Source of the DNA: Variovorax sp. Root411
GTDB lineage: Bacteria; Pseudomonadota; Gammaproteobacteria; Burkholderiales; Burkholderiaceae_C
Length of the DNA stretch: 64,000 nt
Assembly (NCBI RefSeq): GCF_001425205.1
Contig: NZ_LMDW01000016.1
Location: forward strand, 558,001-622,000
Reading direction: 5' to 3'
Shown here: in pieces, positions 1 to 8,662 of the stretch
Numbering within the stretch: position 1 is the stretch's first letter
How the letters are laid out: each line of letters opens with the position of its first letter
The notes under the pieces: generated by a model
Told to the model about the DNA's origin: nothing
The model's input: only the letters and a program-made list of their open reading frames with translations
The model's database searches: none
Translations under genes and position numbers: made by a program

Positions 1-2519
1 TCTTCGTCGGTCAGTGCCACGGTCTGCTGCGCCGCGGTTTCGATGGAGCGGTTGAGCTCCCCGCGGCGGGCTTCGAGCGTGCGCTGCGAGAAGGTCGCTT
101 CCTGCGCCTGGCGCTCGAGGCTGCGGTGCTGCTCGCGGCTCGCGCTCAGCGCGCGGCCGGCTTCGATCACGCGCTCGTCGAGTTGCGCGTGGCGCTCCTG
201 GCTGTCGGCCAGCTGCATGTCGAGCTCTTCGAATCGGCCTTCGGCGGCGATGCGCCTCTCCTGCAGTTCCTCGAGCTGCGCATCGACTTCGCCGAGGTCG
301 GCGGCCAGCTGCTGGCTACGCGCGCGGGTCTGCTCGGCGAGCTGCGTCATGCGCAGGGTCTCGACCTGCAGTTCGTGCGCGCGCGACTGGGTCTCGGCGG
401 CTTCGCGACGTGCGGTCACGAGGCGCTGTGCGGCATCGGCGTAGGCGGCTTCGGCGCGAACCAAGGCCGTACGCGCTTCTTCGTTGATGAGTGTCTGGGC
501 GCGCAGCTGGCGCTCCAGGTTTTCCATTTCCTGCTGGCGGGCCAGCATGCCGGCCTGTTCGGAATCGGGTGCGTAGAAGTTGACGCTGTGCGAGGACACG
601 GCGTGGCCGCTCTGCACGTAGATGACTTCACCGGGCTGCAGTGTGGCGCGCTGGGCCAGCGCCTCCTCGAAGCTCGCGGCGGTGTAGCAGCCATGCAGCC
701 AGCCGTTCAGCAGGGCCTGCTGGCCGGCATCGTTCAGGCGAAGCAGGCTGGACAGGCGCGGCAGCGCGGCCGTGCCTTCGGGCGCTCCGGCGGCCGGCGG
801 GCTGTAGAAGGCAAGCTTGGCGGGCGGCGCATCGTTGCCGAAGGCGCGCACCATCTCCAGGCGGCTGACTTCGAGCGCACCCAGGCGTTCGCGCAGCGCG
901 GCTTCGAGCGCGTTTTCCCAGCCCTGCTCGACGTGGATGCGGCTCCACAGGCCCTGCAGGCCGTCGAGTCCGTGCTTGGCGAGCCAGGGCGCCAGCTTGC
1001 CGTCGGTCTTGACCTTTTCCTGCAGCGCGCGCAGCGCTTCGAGGCGGGCCGAGAACTCGGCATGACGGGCGCCCTCGGTGTTGACGGCCTGCTGCTTCGC
1101 GCGGCGGTCGTCGTCGAGCTGCGGCACGGCTTCCTGCAGTTCGTGCAGTCGGGCGTCGGCTTCGCTCGCGGCTTCCTGCGCCATGGCGTGCTGCTCCTGC
1201 ATCTCGAGCAGGCGGGCTTCGTCGGGCGCGGCCAGCGCGTTCTGGTCGGCGCGCAGGCGCTCGCTGCGCTGCGTGAGCTGGCGGCTTTGCTCTTCGATGT
1301 TGCGCTGATCGGCGGCCAGCACCTGGATCTGCTGCTGTACCTGCGACACGGTCGTGCGCTGCGTGTTGGCCTCGTCCTGGGCGCGCTGCACGGCTTCCTC
1401 GAGTTCGGGCATGCGTGCGTCGTGCTCTTCGAGCTGGGCGGCCAGCAAAATGGCCTGCTCCTCGGCGTCCACCCCGGCACCGGCCAGCGTTTCGATCTCG
1501 GCCTCGGCCTCTTCGCGGCGGCGGCCCCACTGGCCCATCTGCTCGCGCAGTTGCACCAGGCGCTGCTCGACGCGCTGACGCCCTTCGACCACGAAGCGGA
1601 TCTCGCCCTCGAGCCGGCCGACTTCGGCGCTGGCCTCGTAGAGCTTGCCCTGCGCCTGGTTGACCTGGTCGCCGGCGCCGTAGTGGGCCTGGCGCACGGT
1701 TTCGAGTTCGGCTTCGATGTGGCGCAGATCGGCCGTGCGCGATTCGAGGTCGTTGATCGCCTTTTCGGAATCGAACTTGATCTTGGCCTGGTCGGCGTTG
1801 CTTTCGCTGCGCTTCAAGAACCACAGCTGATGCTGCTTCTTCGTGGCGTCGCCCTGCAGCATGTTGTAGCGCGCAGCCACCTCGGCCTGCTTCTCGAGCT
1901 TTTCGAGATTGGCGTTGAGCTCGCGAAGAATGTCCTCGACCCGCGTGAGGTTCTCGCGCGTGTCGCCCAGGCGGTTTTCGGTTTCGCGGCGGCGTTCCTT
2001 GTACTTGGACACGCCCGCGGCCTCTTCAAGGAACAGGCGCAGTTCCTCGGGCTTCGATTCGATGATCCGGCTGATGGTGCCCTGGCCGATGATGGCGTAG
2101 GCACGGGGCCCGAGGCCGGTGCCCAGGAACACGTCCTGCACGTCGCGGCGGCGCACCGGCTGGTTGTTGATGTAGTAGCTGCTGGTGCCGTCGCGCGTGA
2201 GCACGCGGCGCACGGCGATTTCGCCGAACTGGTTCCATTGGCCGCCAGCGCGGTGGTCGGCGTTGTCGAACACCAGTTCCACGCTCGAACGGCTGGCCTG
2301 CTTGCGGGTGGTCGTGCCGTTGAAGATCACGTCCTGCATCGACTCGCCGCGCAACTCCGACGCACGCGACTCGCCGAGCACCCAGCGCACCGCGTCCATG
2401 ATGTTCGACTTGCCACAGCCGTTCGGCCCGACGACGCCCACCAGTTGGCCCGGCAGCAGGAAGTTGGTGGGTTCGGCGAACGACTTGAAGCCCGAAAGCT
2501 TGATGGAATTAAGACGCAC
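1..2519 (-). CDS. smc: Chromosome partition protein SMC (3' end outside window)
   Basis: SMC ATPase that compacts and segregates the chromosome with ScpA/ScpB. The first 839 residues are visible; the C-terminal coiled-coil arm and ATPase half lie beyond the window. The N-terminal head shows the Walker A motif GPNGCGKS near residue 33 and the typical opening RLNSIKLSGFKSF. A long Glu/Gln/Ala-rich coiled coil follows from about residue 170, and a globular hinge at roughly 510-655 (GLDGLQGLW to VNFYAPD), then the returning coiled coil. The start is taken as GTG at 2519, which places RLNSIKL directly after the initiator; no upstream ATG fits. The opposite strand is open for 810 codons here, a codon-bias shadow. 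Confidence 0.95.
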   Translation of the reverse strand, partial: MRLNSIKLSGFKSFAEPTNFLLPGQLVGVVGPNGCGKSNIMDAVRWVLGESRASELRGESMQDVIFNGTTTRKQASRSSVELVFDNADHRAGGQWNQFGEIAVRRVLTRDGTSSYYINNQPVRRRDVQDVFLGTGLGPRAYAIIGQGTISRIIESKPEELRLFLEEAAGVSKYKERRRETENRLGDTRENLTRVEDILRELNANLEKLEKQAEVAARYNMLQGDATKKQHQLWFLKRSESNADQAKIKFDSEKAINDLESRTADLRHIEAELETVRQAHYGAGDQVNQAQGKLYEASAEVGRLEGEIRFVVEGRQRVEQRLVQLREQMGQWGRRREEAEAEIETLAGAGVDAEEQAILLAAQLEEHDARMPELEEAVQRAQDEANTQRTTVSQVQQQIQVLAADQRNIEEQSRQLTQRSERLRADQNALAAPDEARLLEMQEQHAMAQEAASEADARLHELQEAVPQLDDDRRAKQQAVNTEGARHAEFSARLEALRALQEKVKTDGKLAPWLAKHGLDGLQGLWSRIHVEQGWENALEAALRERLGALEVSRLEMVRAFGNDAPPAKLAFYSPPAAGAPEGTAALPRLSSLLRLNDAGQQALLNGWLHGCYTAASFEEALAQRATLQPGEVIYVQSGHAVSSHSVNFYAPDSEQAGMLARQQEMENLERQLRAQTLINEEARTALVRAEAAYADAAQRLVTARREAAETQSRAHELQVETLRMTQLAEQTRARSQQLAADLGEVDAQLEELQERRIAAEGRFEELDMQLADSQERHAQLDERVIEAGRALSASREQHRSLERQAQEATFSQRTLEARRGELNRSIETAAQQTVALTDE

Positions 2520-2632
2520 GACTTGTCGGCCTGCTTGGCTCTGGCGCCAAGGTATTGATTTGTAAGGAAAATTGCACGGGCCTGCAGCTTGCAGCAGGCC
2601 GCCGCCCCAGCCGTGGATGATAACGTCAGGGC

Positions 2633-3403
2633 ATGAGCGATTCCCTGGTTTCTCCCCTCGCCATGCGACGTACCTGCCTCCTAGGAGGCATCTTGGCGGG
2701 CACGGCTGTTCTGCTTGGCCTTGCAGGCTGCTCGTCGACGCGCGACACCCAGCGCGCCGAGCCCTACAGCAGCCACGAATGGATGCAGTCTGGCGCCAAC
2801 CGCATCGCCAACCTGTCGCTGCGCGACAACCTGCAGTCGGTGCGTCGCGTGCAAAGCACGCTGTACAAGCGCAACCCGCGCGAATGGCGCAAGTCAGCCG
2901 TCAGCATGGACGAAGCCGCCCAGCGCGCCTGGGATGCTGTGCTCAAGGGGCCGCCCCTGCCTGAATTGAAGGGCGCCACCGGCATCGACGCCATCCGCCT
3001 GGCTTTCGACACCGGGCCGCAGGGCTACCCGGGCGACCGCGTCGCGGCGCTGGTGTACGGCTGGGCCACCATGCTCAAGCAGGCCAACGGCGACACCTGG
3101 GACCAGACCATGATCGACGGCATCAACGCCGAGAACAGCTTCAGGGCCGCGCGCAACTTCGAGATCTCCCTCTGGCTCATTTCCTCCAAGGCCGGCCCCG
3201 ATGGCCAGCCACTGCTGCTGGCCACCGAAATCAGCGACCGCGGCCGCAACCTCGTGGCGGACCGCGAACTGTCGAAGGTCGTGGCGCGGCTCGACCTGCT
3301 GGCTGCGCAGGCCGACGAGAAATACCGCCGGGCGGCACTCGACTTCGGCCAGAACTGGGTGATGGGCGTGGTGATGCCCTTCTTCACGCTGATACCCAAG
3401 TAA
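2633..3403 (+). CDS. Putative lipoprotein of unknown function
   Basis: Predicted lipoprotein of 256 residues. A hydrophobic signal segment ends in the lipobox LAGC near residue 33, after the basic start MRRTC at residue 11, so initiation at that second Met (2663) is also possible. The mature part is Arg/Asp/Ala-rich with no membrane segment, and ends in a short hydrophobic stretch (WVMGVVMPFFTLIPK). I recognise no named family. It is divergent from smc, about 110 bp away, and is followed by the AT-rich hip promoter region. Cell-envelope location is inferred from the lipobox only. Confidence 0.75.
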   Translation: MSDSLVSPLAMRRTCLLGGILAGTAVLLGLAGCSSTRDTQRAEPYSSHEWMQSGANRIANLSLRDNLQSVRRVQSTLYKRNPREWRKSAVSMDEAAQRAWDAVLKGPPLPELKGATGIDAIRLAFDTGPQGYPGDRVAALVYGWATMLKQANGDTWDQTMIDGINAENSFRAARNFEISLWLISSKAGPDGQPLLLATEISDRGRNLVADRELSKVVARLDLLAAQADEKYRRAALDFGQNWVMGVVMPFFTLIPK

Positions 3404-3430
3404 ATCCATGGAAGAAGCAAGGAAGCCTAC

Positions 3431-3473
3431 GGAAAGATATTTCCCGAAATTTAATTTGCGGTAATATATTTCC
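3431..3473 (+). promoter_or_regulatory. Probable autoregulatory operator pair and promoter of the hipBA-like operon
   Basis: Two related 14-bp partial palindromes, GGAAAGATATTTCC (3431-3444) and GGTAATATATTTCC (3460-3473), are repeated 29 bp apart (centre to centre) in an AT-rich pocket within GC-rich DNA. The second ends immediately before the GTG start of the HTH gene and contains a -10-like TAATAT (3462-3467). Family knowledge: HipB-type antitoxins repress their own operon by binding paired operators. Binding by this HTH protein is inferred. Confidence 0.6.
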
Positions 3474-3788
3474 GTGAACAAGCAGGAACTCGTCACTGCC
3501 CTGGCCGCCCGCCGCGAGGCTGCCGGCATCTCGAATGCCGAGATCGCGCTGCGCTCGGGCCTCACCGAGCGCTCCGTGCGCAACGCCCTGAGCCTGCGAG
3601 GCAACCCGCAGCTGTCGTCCCTGCTGGCGCTGGTCGATGCACTGGGGCTCGAACTGCAGCTTGCGCCGAAGGGCTTCGGCGAAACCACGGCCACCGATCC
3701 CGGCTATCGCCCCGTGACCACGCGCGTGGGCCGTGCAGTGGCGCAGGCGCCCGCCCCGCCCTACATCAAGCGCCGTTCGCCACCATGA
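3474..3788 (+). CDS. hipB: HipB-like XRE-family antitoxin / repressor
   Basis: Small DNA-binding protein of 104 residues with an XRE-type helix-turn-helix at about residues 5-65 (NAEIALRSGLTERSVRNAL is the recognition region). It is followed by a Pro/Arg-rich, probably disordered tail. Its stop overlaps the start of the HipA-like gene (ATGA, 3785-3788), the usual antitoxin-toxin coupling. GTG at 3474 is the only plausible start: an in-frame TAA lies four codons upstream and there is no internal Met for a long stretch. There is almost no room for a Shine-Dalgarno site, so a leaderless mRNA is possible. Role inferred from the fold and the partner. Confidence 0.82.
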   Translation: MNKQELVTALAARREAAGISNAEIALRSGLTERSVRNALSLRGNPQLSSLLALVDALGLELQLAPKGFGETTATDPGYRPVTTRVGRAVAQAPAPPYIKRRSPP

Positions 3789-5077
3789 ACGTCAAGATCC
3801 TCGAGATTTCGCTCGGCACACGCCGCTTCGGCAAGCTGTTCCAATACGCCGACCTGTGCCGCTTCGTCGCGGAGCCCGAGCTGGTCGCCAATCCGCCGCC
3901 CGAAGTGCTGTCGCTCTCGATGGTGGCGAGCGACCCGGCGGCCCAGTCGGCGCTGTGGAGCGACGTCAAGAACCCGCTGTTCAACGCCCAGGGTGGCCAG
4001 CTGCCGGGGTTTTTCCAGAACCTGCTGCCCGAAGGCGTGCTGCGCAGCCACATCGCACAGTTGCGCGGCTGCCGCGAGAACGATCATTTCGAACTGCTCG
4101 CTGCCTGCGGCGGCGACCTGCCCGGCGCAGTGAGTGCCCGGCCCGTGTCGGTGGACCGCGGCACATTGCAGCGCCTCATCACGCAGGACCAGGATGCACT
4201 GGAAATGTCCGTGGTCGAACTGCCGATGCCGCAAGGCATATCGGTTTCGGGCGTGCAGCCCAAGCTGGGCCTGCGCCGCCAAGGCGGGCGGTACGTGGCC
4301 CGCACGCGGGCCGGCGCAAGCACCCGGGTGATCGCCAAGCTGCCAGTTGCCGGCCGGCCGCACATGCCGCAGCTCGAAATGCTGTCGCTGCAGATGGCTG
4401 GCGCGGCAGGCGTCGAGGTTTGCCATGCGGAACTCGCCCCGCTCTCGGCCATTGCCGCGGAGCACAGCTATGCGCTGCCCGACGAGCCCGAATTCCTGGC
4501 GGTCACGCGATTCGACCGCGATGGCGCGCGCCGCATCCATTTCGAAGACTTCGCGCAGGTGCTGGCGATCGACCCGATGCGCAAGTACAGCGGCAGCTAC
4601 CTCGACATGGCGCTCGCGATGCGCGCGTTTCCGTCGCTGGGCGAGGAAGCGGTGCTCGAACTCCTGCGGCGGCTCGTGGTGAACGACCTGCTCGGCAACC
4701 CCGATGCGCATCTCAAGAACTTCGGCGTGCTGTACCCCGACGGCGTTGCGCCGCGATTCGCGCCGGCCTACGACATCGTCGCGTACGCCGCGCTGCAGGG
4801 TGTGGACGGCCACGCGCTGCCGCTGTTGACGGAGCCGGCGGCCCCGGCCAGGCGCACCGCCCTGTTCACGCCCGCCAACGTGCGCGCCTTCTGCTTCTCG
4901 GCCGGGCTGCACGAGCCGCTCGTGCGCCGTGTCGTCGCCGACACCGCACGGCTGGCCCGCGACAGATGGCCTGCAATGATCGACGCCTCGGCGCTGCCGG
5001 CGCCGTGGAAGAAACGGCTGCAGCAGCGCTTGCAGGCACATCCCTTGCTGCAAGCCATGGCAAAGCGCGGCAAGTAG
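3785..5077 (+). CDS. hipA: HipA-like serine/threonine kinase toxin
   Basis: HipA-family kinase of 430 residues. HipA proteins phosphorylate translation-related targets (GltX in E. coli) and cause growth arrest unless bound by HipB. Visible features: an N-terminal subdomain (about 1-110), the SGVQPKL segment near residue 155 typical of the nucleotide-binding region, the catalytic loop GNPDAHLKN at 304-312 with Asp307, and the metal-binding Asp330 in AYDIV. Length is normal and the catalytic residues are present, so it looks intact. It overlaps the antitoxin gene by 4 bp. The target cannot be told from the sequence. Confidence 0.88.
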   Translation: MNVKILEISLGTRRFGKLFQYADLCRFVAEPELVANPPPEVLSLSMVASDPAAQSALWSDVKNPLFNAQGGQLPGFFQNLLPEGVLRSHIAQLRGCRENDHFELLAACGGDLPGAVSARPVSVDRGTLQRLITQDQDALEMSVVELPMPQGISVSGVQPKLGLRRQGGRYVARTRAGASTRVIAKLPVAGRPHMPQLEMLSLQMAGAAGVEVCHAELAPLSAIAAEHSYALPDEPEFLAVTRFDRDGARRIHFEDFAQVLAIDPMRKYSGSYLDMALAMRAFPSLGEEAVLELLRRLVVNDLLGNPDAHLKNFGVLYPDGVAPRFAPAYDIVAYAALQGVDGHALPLLTEPAAPARRTALFTPANVRAFCFSAGLHEPLVRRVVADTARLARDRWPAMIDASALPAPWKKRLQQRLQAHPLLQAMAKRGK

Positions 5078-5143
5078 AAAAAAACTGGCCCCTAGAATGA
5101 ATCCGCCCTCCACCCCTCAACCCATTCGAGGCAGCAGCAACTC

Positions 5144-5836
5144 ATGAGCTCCATCAATTTCATCGGCGGCGAAAAAGGCGGTGTCGGCAAGTCGGTCACG
5201 GCGCGCGTGCTGGCGCAGTACTTCATCGACCACAGCCGCCCTTTCACGGGCTTCGACACCGACCGCTCGCACAGCTCGTTCACCCGCTTCTACGAAGGCT
5301 TCGCCTCGCAGGTGGTGGTCGACAGCTTCGAAGGGCTCGACACGGTCGTCAACGGCTTCGAGACCAACCCGCAGCAAAGCGTGATCGTCGACCTTGCCGC
5401 GCAAACGCTGGCACCACTGTCGCGCTGGATCAAGGAGTCGGACCTGTTCGACGTGTTCGCCGACATCGGCGTCACCGTCAACTTCTGGCACGTGCTGGAT
5501 GACGGGAAGGACTCGACCGACCTGCTCGGCGCGCTGATCGACACCTTCGGCAACCGGCCCAACTACATCGTGGTGCAGAACTACGGCCGCGGCAGCGACT
5601 TCGGGATGCTGCTGGCCTCGCAATCGCTCTCGAAGGCGACGGCGAACGGCGCACGCGTGATCACCTTGCCCCGCCTGCACGACGCGAGCATGCGCAAGAT
5701 CGATGCGCAGAACACGAGCTTCTGGAAGGCCGTGAACGACCGCGAAGGTCCGCATGCGCTGGGGTTGCTGGAGCGCCAGCGGGTGAAGTCCTGGTTGGCT
5801 ACGGCTTATGCGGCGTTCGACACCTTGCCGCTGTAA
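5144..5836 (+). CDS. Orphan ParA/MinD-type ATPase (StbC/TraL-like)
   Basis: P-loop ATPase of 230 residues with the deviant Walker A motif GEKGGVGKS (residues 8-16) typical of ParA/MinD/Soj proteins and a Walker B-like VIVDLA near residue 82. There is no N-terminal HTH and no ParB or centromere-like repeat beside it, so it resembles the single ATPases carried with plasmid stability or transfer genes rather than a chromosomal partition pair. It lies 66 bp after the HipA-like gene on the same strand and converges on the fabG-like gene. Its function here is unknown. Confidence 0.7.
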   Translation: MSSINFIGGEKGGVGKSVTARVLAQYFIDHSRPFTGFDTDRSHSSFTRFYEGFASQVVVDSFEGLDTVVNGFETNPQQSVIVDLAAQTLAPLSRWIKESDLFDVFADIGVTVNFWHVLDDGKDSTDLLGALIDTFGNRPNYIVVQNYGRGSDFGMLLASQSLSKATANGARVITLPRLHDASMRKIDAQNTSFWKAVNDREGPHALGLLERQRVKSWLATAYAAFDTLPL

Positions 5837-5860
5837 AAGAAATCCCGGCGGCAGATCTCT

Positions 5861-6592
5861 TCAGATCATCCCGCCGTTGATCGAGATCACCTGGCCCGTG
5901 ATGTAGGCCGCCTCGTCACTCGCCAGGAAGGCGGCCAGCGCGGCCACTTCCTGCGGAGTCCCCGCGCGTTTCACCGGCACCATCTGGTCGATGACCGCGG
6001 GATCGAACACCGCATCCGCCATCGGCGATGCAATGATTCCGGGCGCAATCGCATTCACCGTCACGCCGCGCGACGCCACTTCGAGCGACAGCGCCTTGGT
6101 CGCGCTGTTCAGCGCACCCTTGGCCGCGGCGTAGTTGACCTGGCCCCGGTTGCCCGCAATCGCGGCAACGGAAGAGATGTTCAGGATGCGCCCCCACCGC
6201 GTGCGCATCATCGGCAGCAGCAGCGGCTGCGTAACGCGAAAGAAGCCGTTGAGCGATACGTCGATCACCTTGTGCCACTGCTCGGCGCGCATGCCCGGCA
6301 GCACTGCGTCGTCGTGCACGCCTGCGTTGTTGACGAGGATCTGGACCGGCCCGCCTTCCAGGATGCGCGCGCACGCCGCCGCCGAGGCTTCGTCGCTGCA
6401 CAGGTCGAACACGTAGCACTCCGCCTTGCCGCCCGCCGCGGTGATCGATGCGGCCAGTTGCTCGACCGCCTCGGGCCGTGAGTTGGCGTGCAGCAGGACC
6501 GTGGCGCCGTCCCGCGCGAGGCGTTCGGCCATGGCGGCGCCGAGTGCGCCGCTCGCGCCGGTGATCAGCGCGCGTTTTCCTTCGAGACTCAT
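5861..6592 (-). CDS. 3-oxoacyl-ACP reductase, FabG/ApeQ-like
   Basis: Short-chain dehydrogenase of 243 residues that should reduce 3-oxoacyl-ACP with NADPH. It shows the cofactor motif TGASGALG (about 12-19), NNAG (about 88-91), the catalytic Ser in ISSVAAIAG and the YAAAK pair near residues 152-156, and ends in the usual INGGMI. It is the last gene of the ten-gene minus-strand operon; its ATG overlaps the stop of the dehydratase gene (ATGA). In aryl polyene clusters the equivalent is ApeQ, the reductase of the iterative type II PKS. A ketosynthase would normally follow, but the next gene is the unrelated ParA-like gene. Confidence 0.9.
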   Translation of the reverse strand: MSLEGKRALITGASGALGAAMAERLARDGATVLLHANSRPEAVEQLAASITAAGGKAECYVFDLCSDEASAAACARILEGGPVQILVNNAGVHDDAVLPGMRAEQWHKVIDVSLNGFFRVTQPLLLPMMRTRWGRILNISSVAAIAGNRGQVNYAAAKGALNSATKALSLEVASRGVTVNAIAPGIIASPMADAVFDPAVIDQMVPVKRAGTPQEVAALAAFLASDEAAYITGQVISINGGMI

Positions 6593-7062
6593 GGCGATGT
6601 CATGCTTTCTGCAGCAAGCGGTGTATTCAGAACCACGACGGCGCGGCCTTCGGCCAGCATGCGGCCGTCGTCCGCCTTCACCGTGAATTCATAGAGGATC
6701 TGGCGGTCGTCGCCCGACAGGCGCCGGGCTCCCACCTGCAACGCGCCGGGCACGTCGTCGAGACGCGCCACCGCCAGCTTCACGTTGCGTGCGCTCGCCA
6801 GGAAACCCGCCGACGGCGTGCTGCCCTCGGCGGCCAGCAGGCCGCCATGCAGCGCCATGGCCTGCGCCGCGTACTCGATGGCGTTGGGCGCGAGCAGCCC
6901 GCTCTCGGTGCGCAGCGGGTTGTCGGCCCGTGCGTGCGTGGTCGTGCTGCAGTGGATGGCCGCGGCGTCCCAGCTCTCGAGCCGCTCCAGCAGGCACATG
7001 CTGCCGCTGTGCGGAATGCGCTGCGCAATGCCCGCGCGGTCGAGTGTCTGCGGCGCAGTCAA
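6589..7062 (-). CDS. 3-hydroxyacyl-ACP dehydratase, ApeP-like hotdog protein
   Basis: Protein of 157 residues when started at TTG 7062, which overlaps the methyltransferase stop as TTGA. An open frame extends further upstream, but only as a shadow inside the methyltransferase gene. The segment IPHSGSMCLLERL near residue 15 is characteristic of ApeP-type hotdog-fold dehydratases, and the rest fits an about 155-residue single-hotdog protein. Predicted role: dehydration of 3-hydroxyacyl-ACP during polyene elongation, next to its reductase partner. The TTG start is inferred from overlap and family length. Confidence 0.8.
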   Translation of the reverse strand: MTAPQTLDRAGIAQRIPHSGSMCLLERLESWDAAAIHCSTTTHARADNPLRTESGLLAPNAIEYAAQAMALHGGLLAAEGSTPSAGFLASARNVKLAVARLDDVPGALQVGARRLSGDDRQILYEFTVKADDGRMLAEGRAVVVLNTPLAAESMTSP

Positions 7063-7826
7063 GCGACAGACTCCAGGTCGGCCACCAGCAGTACGTTGGC
7101 GAACGGCGTGCCTTCGCTCATCGGGATGCTCTGCACGCGAAAGCCCAGGCGCCGCAGTAGCGCCGTCCAGTCGGACAGCGGCCGGCCCCAGGTCGGCGAG
7201 ACCTTGTGGCCACGGATGCGCGTGACCGTGCGATCGACCCACTGGCTGATCGCAAAGCCGCGGCGGCTCGACGCGTCACCCACGCGCAGCAGCAGCCGCG
7301 CCTGCGGGTTGCCGCCACGGCGCAGCGCGTCGCGCACGCGCTGCAGCACGCCTTCCTGCGCTTCAAGGTTCACGTAGTGCAGCACGTCGAGGATCACGAC
7401 GAGGTCGCAGTCCGGCAAGGCGGCCGAGCACATGTCGGCGCAAACCAGCTTCGGCGCGGGCTGCAGATGGCCGATGGAGGCCTCGGCGCGCGCCACGTCC
7501 TTCGGCATCAGCTCGATGCCGGTGTAGTCTGCGCCGTGCGTCGTGGCGTGCCATGACGACGGCCAGCGGCCTTGCTTCTGCATCGCGCTCATCGACGCCA
7601 GCAGGCTCGCGAACAAGCCCTGGCCGCAGCCGATGTCGACCACGCGGCTGTGCTGCGCGCCGACCAGCCGGCGTTCGAGCAAGCCGCGAAACACCGGATC
7701 GCGCCCCAGCTTGCCGCGCGCAAAGTGCCAGGCGAAGCTGCCGCCCTTCTTGTAAGGAACCGTCGCGGCCTCATGCAGCTCGCGCCAGGCGTTGTCGGTC
7801 GACGACGAGGGCATCACCGCGCTCAT
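7059..7826 (-). CDS. SAM-dependent methyltransferase of the aryl polyene-type operon
   Basis: Class I methyltransferase of 255 residues with the SAM-binding motif VVDIGCGQG (about residues 60-68) and the post-motif VVILDVLHYV. The ATG at 7826 overlaps the stop of the deacetylase gene (ATGA), which rejects the much longer open frame upstream. Aryl polyene clusters often encode a methyltransferase that decorates the aryl head group; the substrate here is inferred from context only. The body is Arg-rich, and a KGGSFAWHFARGKL segment precedes the SAM domain. Confidence 0.83.
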   Translation of the reverse strand: MSAVMPSSSTDNAWRELHEAATVPYKKGGSFAWHFARGKLGRDPVFRGLLERRLVGAQHSRVVDIGCGQGLFASLLASMSAMQKQGRWPSSWHATTHGADYTGIELMPKDVARAEASIGHLQPAPKLVCADMCSAALPDCDLVVILDVLHYVNLEAQEGVLQRVRDALRRGGNPQARLLLRVGDASSRRGFAISQWVDRTVTRIRGHKVSPTWGRPLSDWTALLRRLGFRVQSIPMSEGTPFANVLLVADLESVA

Positions 7827-8662
7827 GCTTTCAGGCCCTCGGGCAAGGTAACAGCGCGCAATCCATCGGCGCGCAGGCGTTCGAGCAACAAGGGCAATAC
7901 CTCCAGCAAAACGGGTTGTCCTTCGGCGGTGCGCGCGGCATTGCCGTCGTGCAGCAACAGAATGTCGCGCGCCTGCAGGTTGTGGCTCAGGCGCGCCATC
8001 ACCTTGGCGGCGTCGCCTTCGCGCGTGTCGAAGCCGCGCCGCGTCCAGCTCACCAGCGAGAGGTCGAGGCGGTGCAGCACGGGTTCGAGGAACGGGTTGC
8101 GCAGGCCGGCCGGCGCGCGGAAACAGGTCGGGCGCTGGCCGACGGTGTCGGCGAGGATGTCCTGCGCCCGCGCAATTTCGGCGGCAAAGCCGCGTGGCCC
8201 GAGAAAAGAGAAGTTGTGCCGATGCTGCGCCGTGTGGTTCTGGATGCTGTGGCCGCGCGCGACGATCTCGCGCGCCAGTTCGGGATGCGCCAGCACCCGC
8301 TCGGCGATGCAGAAGAATGTGGCGCGCTGGCCGTGCGCGTCGAGCAGATCGAGCACTTGCGGCGTCACCTCGGGTTCCGGCCCGTCGTCGATGGTGATCG
8401 CCACTTCGCGGCGCGCGGCGGCCGCTTCGGGCAGCCGCGTGACGTTGGGGCCGAGCAGGCTGCTGCGCGGCGTCAGGCCGGCGCCGGTGATCAGCGCATG
8501 GTTCAGCACGATCGCGCCGATGGCCCACGGCAGCGCGCCCGGCACCAGCACGCCCGCGCCGATGGCCGCGACATGCCATGCCGCGCTGGCGCGGATGGCC
8601 GGCGGCCAGGGCCAGGATTCGGTGGACGCAGGAACGGAAGACATGGAGGCCGATTTTCCCAT
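7823..8662 (-). CDS. Polysaccharide deacetylase (NodB-fold) family protein
   Basis: Carbohydrate esterase 4-like protein of 279 residues from ATG 8662 (an alternative ATG lies six codons downstream). A hydrophobic segment at about 20-55 suggests a membrane anchor. The NodB motif 1 ITIDDGPEP with the Asp pair at 92-93 and a later HTAQHRHNFS segment (metal-binding HxxxH) are present, with a terminal LLLHDG motif. Metal-dependent deacetylation is the family role; the substrate here is unknown. It overlaps the exporter stop by one base (TGATG), so it is part of the operon. Confidence 0.85.
   Translation of the reverse strand: MGKSASMSSVPASTESWPWPPAIRASAAWHVAAIGAGVLVPGALPWAIGAIVLNHALITGAGLTPRSSLLGPNVTRLPEAAAARREVAITIDDGPEPEVTPQVLDLLDAHGQRATFFCIAERVLAHPELAREIVARGHSIQNHTAQHRHNFSFLGPRGFAAEIARAQDILADTVGQRPTCFRAPAGLRNPFLEPVLHRLDLSLVSWTRRGFDTREGDAAKVMARLSHNLQARDILLLHDGNAARTAEGQPVLLEVLPLLLERLRADGLRAVTLPEGLKA

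Noticed and set aside
126..2558. 810-codon open frame on the plus strand over smc
   Set aside because: Antisense shadow of a GC-rich coding strand; low-complexity Leu/Gly/Arg sequence, while the minus frame encodes clear SMC motifs.
6589..7242. Longer dehydratase frame starting at 7242
   Set aside because: The first 60 codons lie within the methyltransferase gene in another frame; the TTG at 7062 matches the operon overlaps and the family length.
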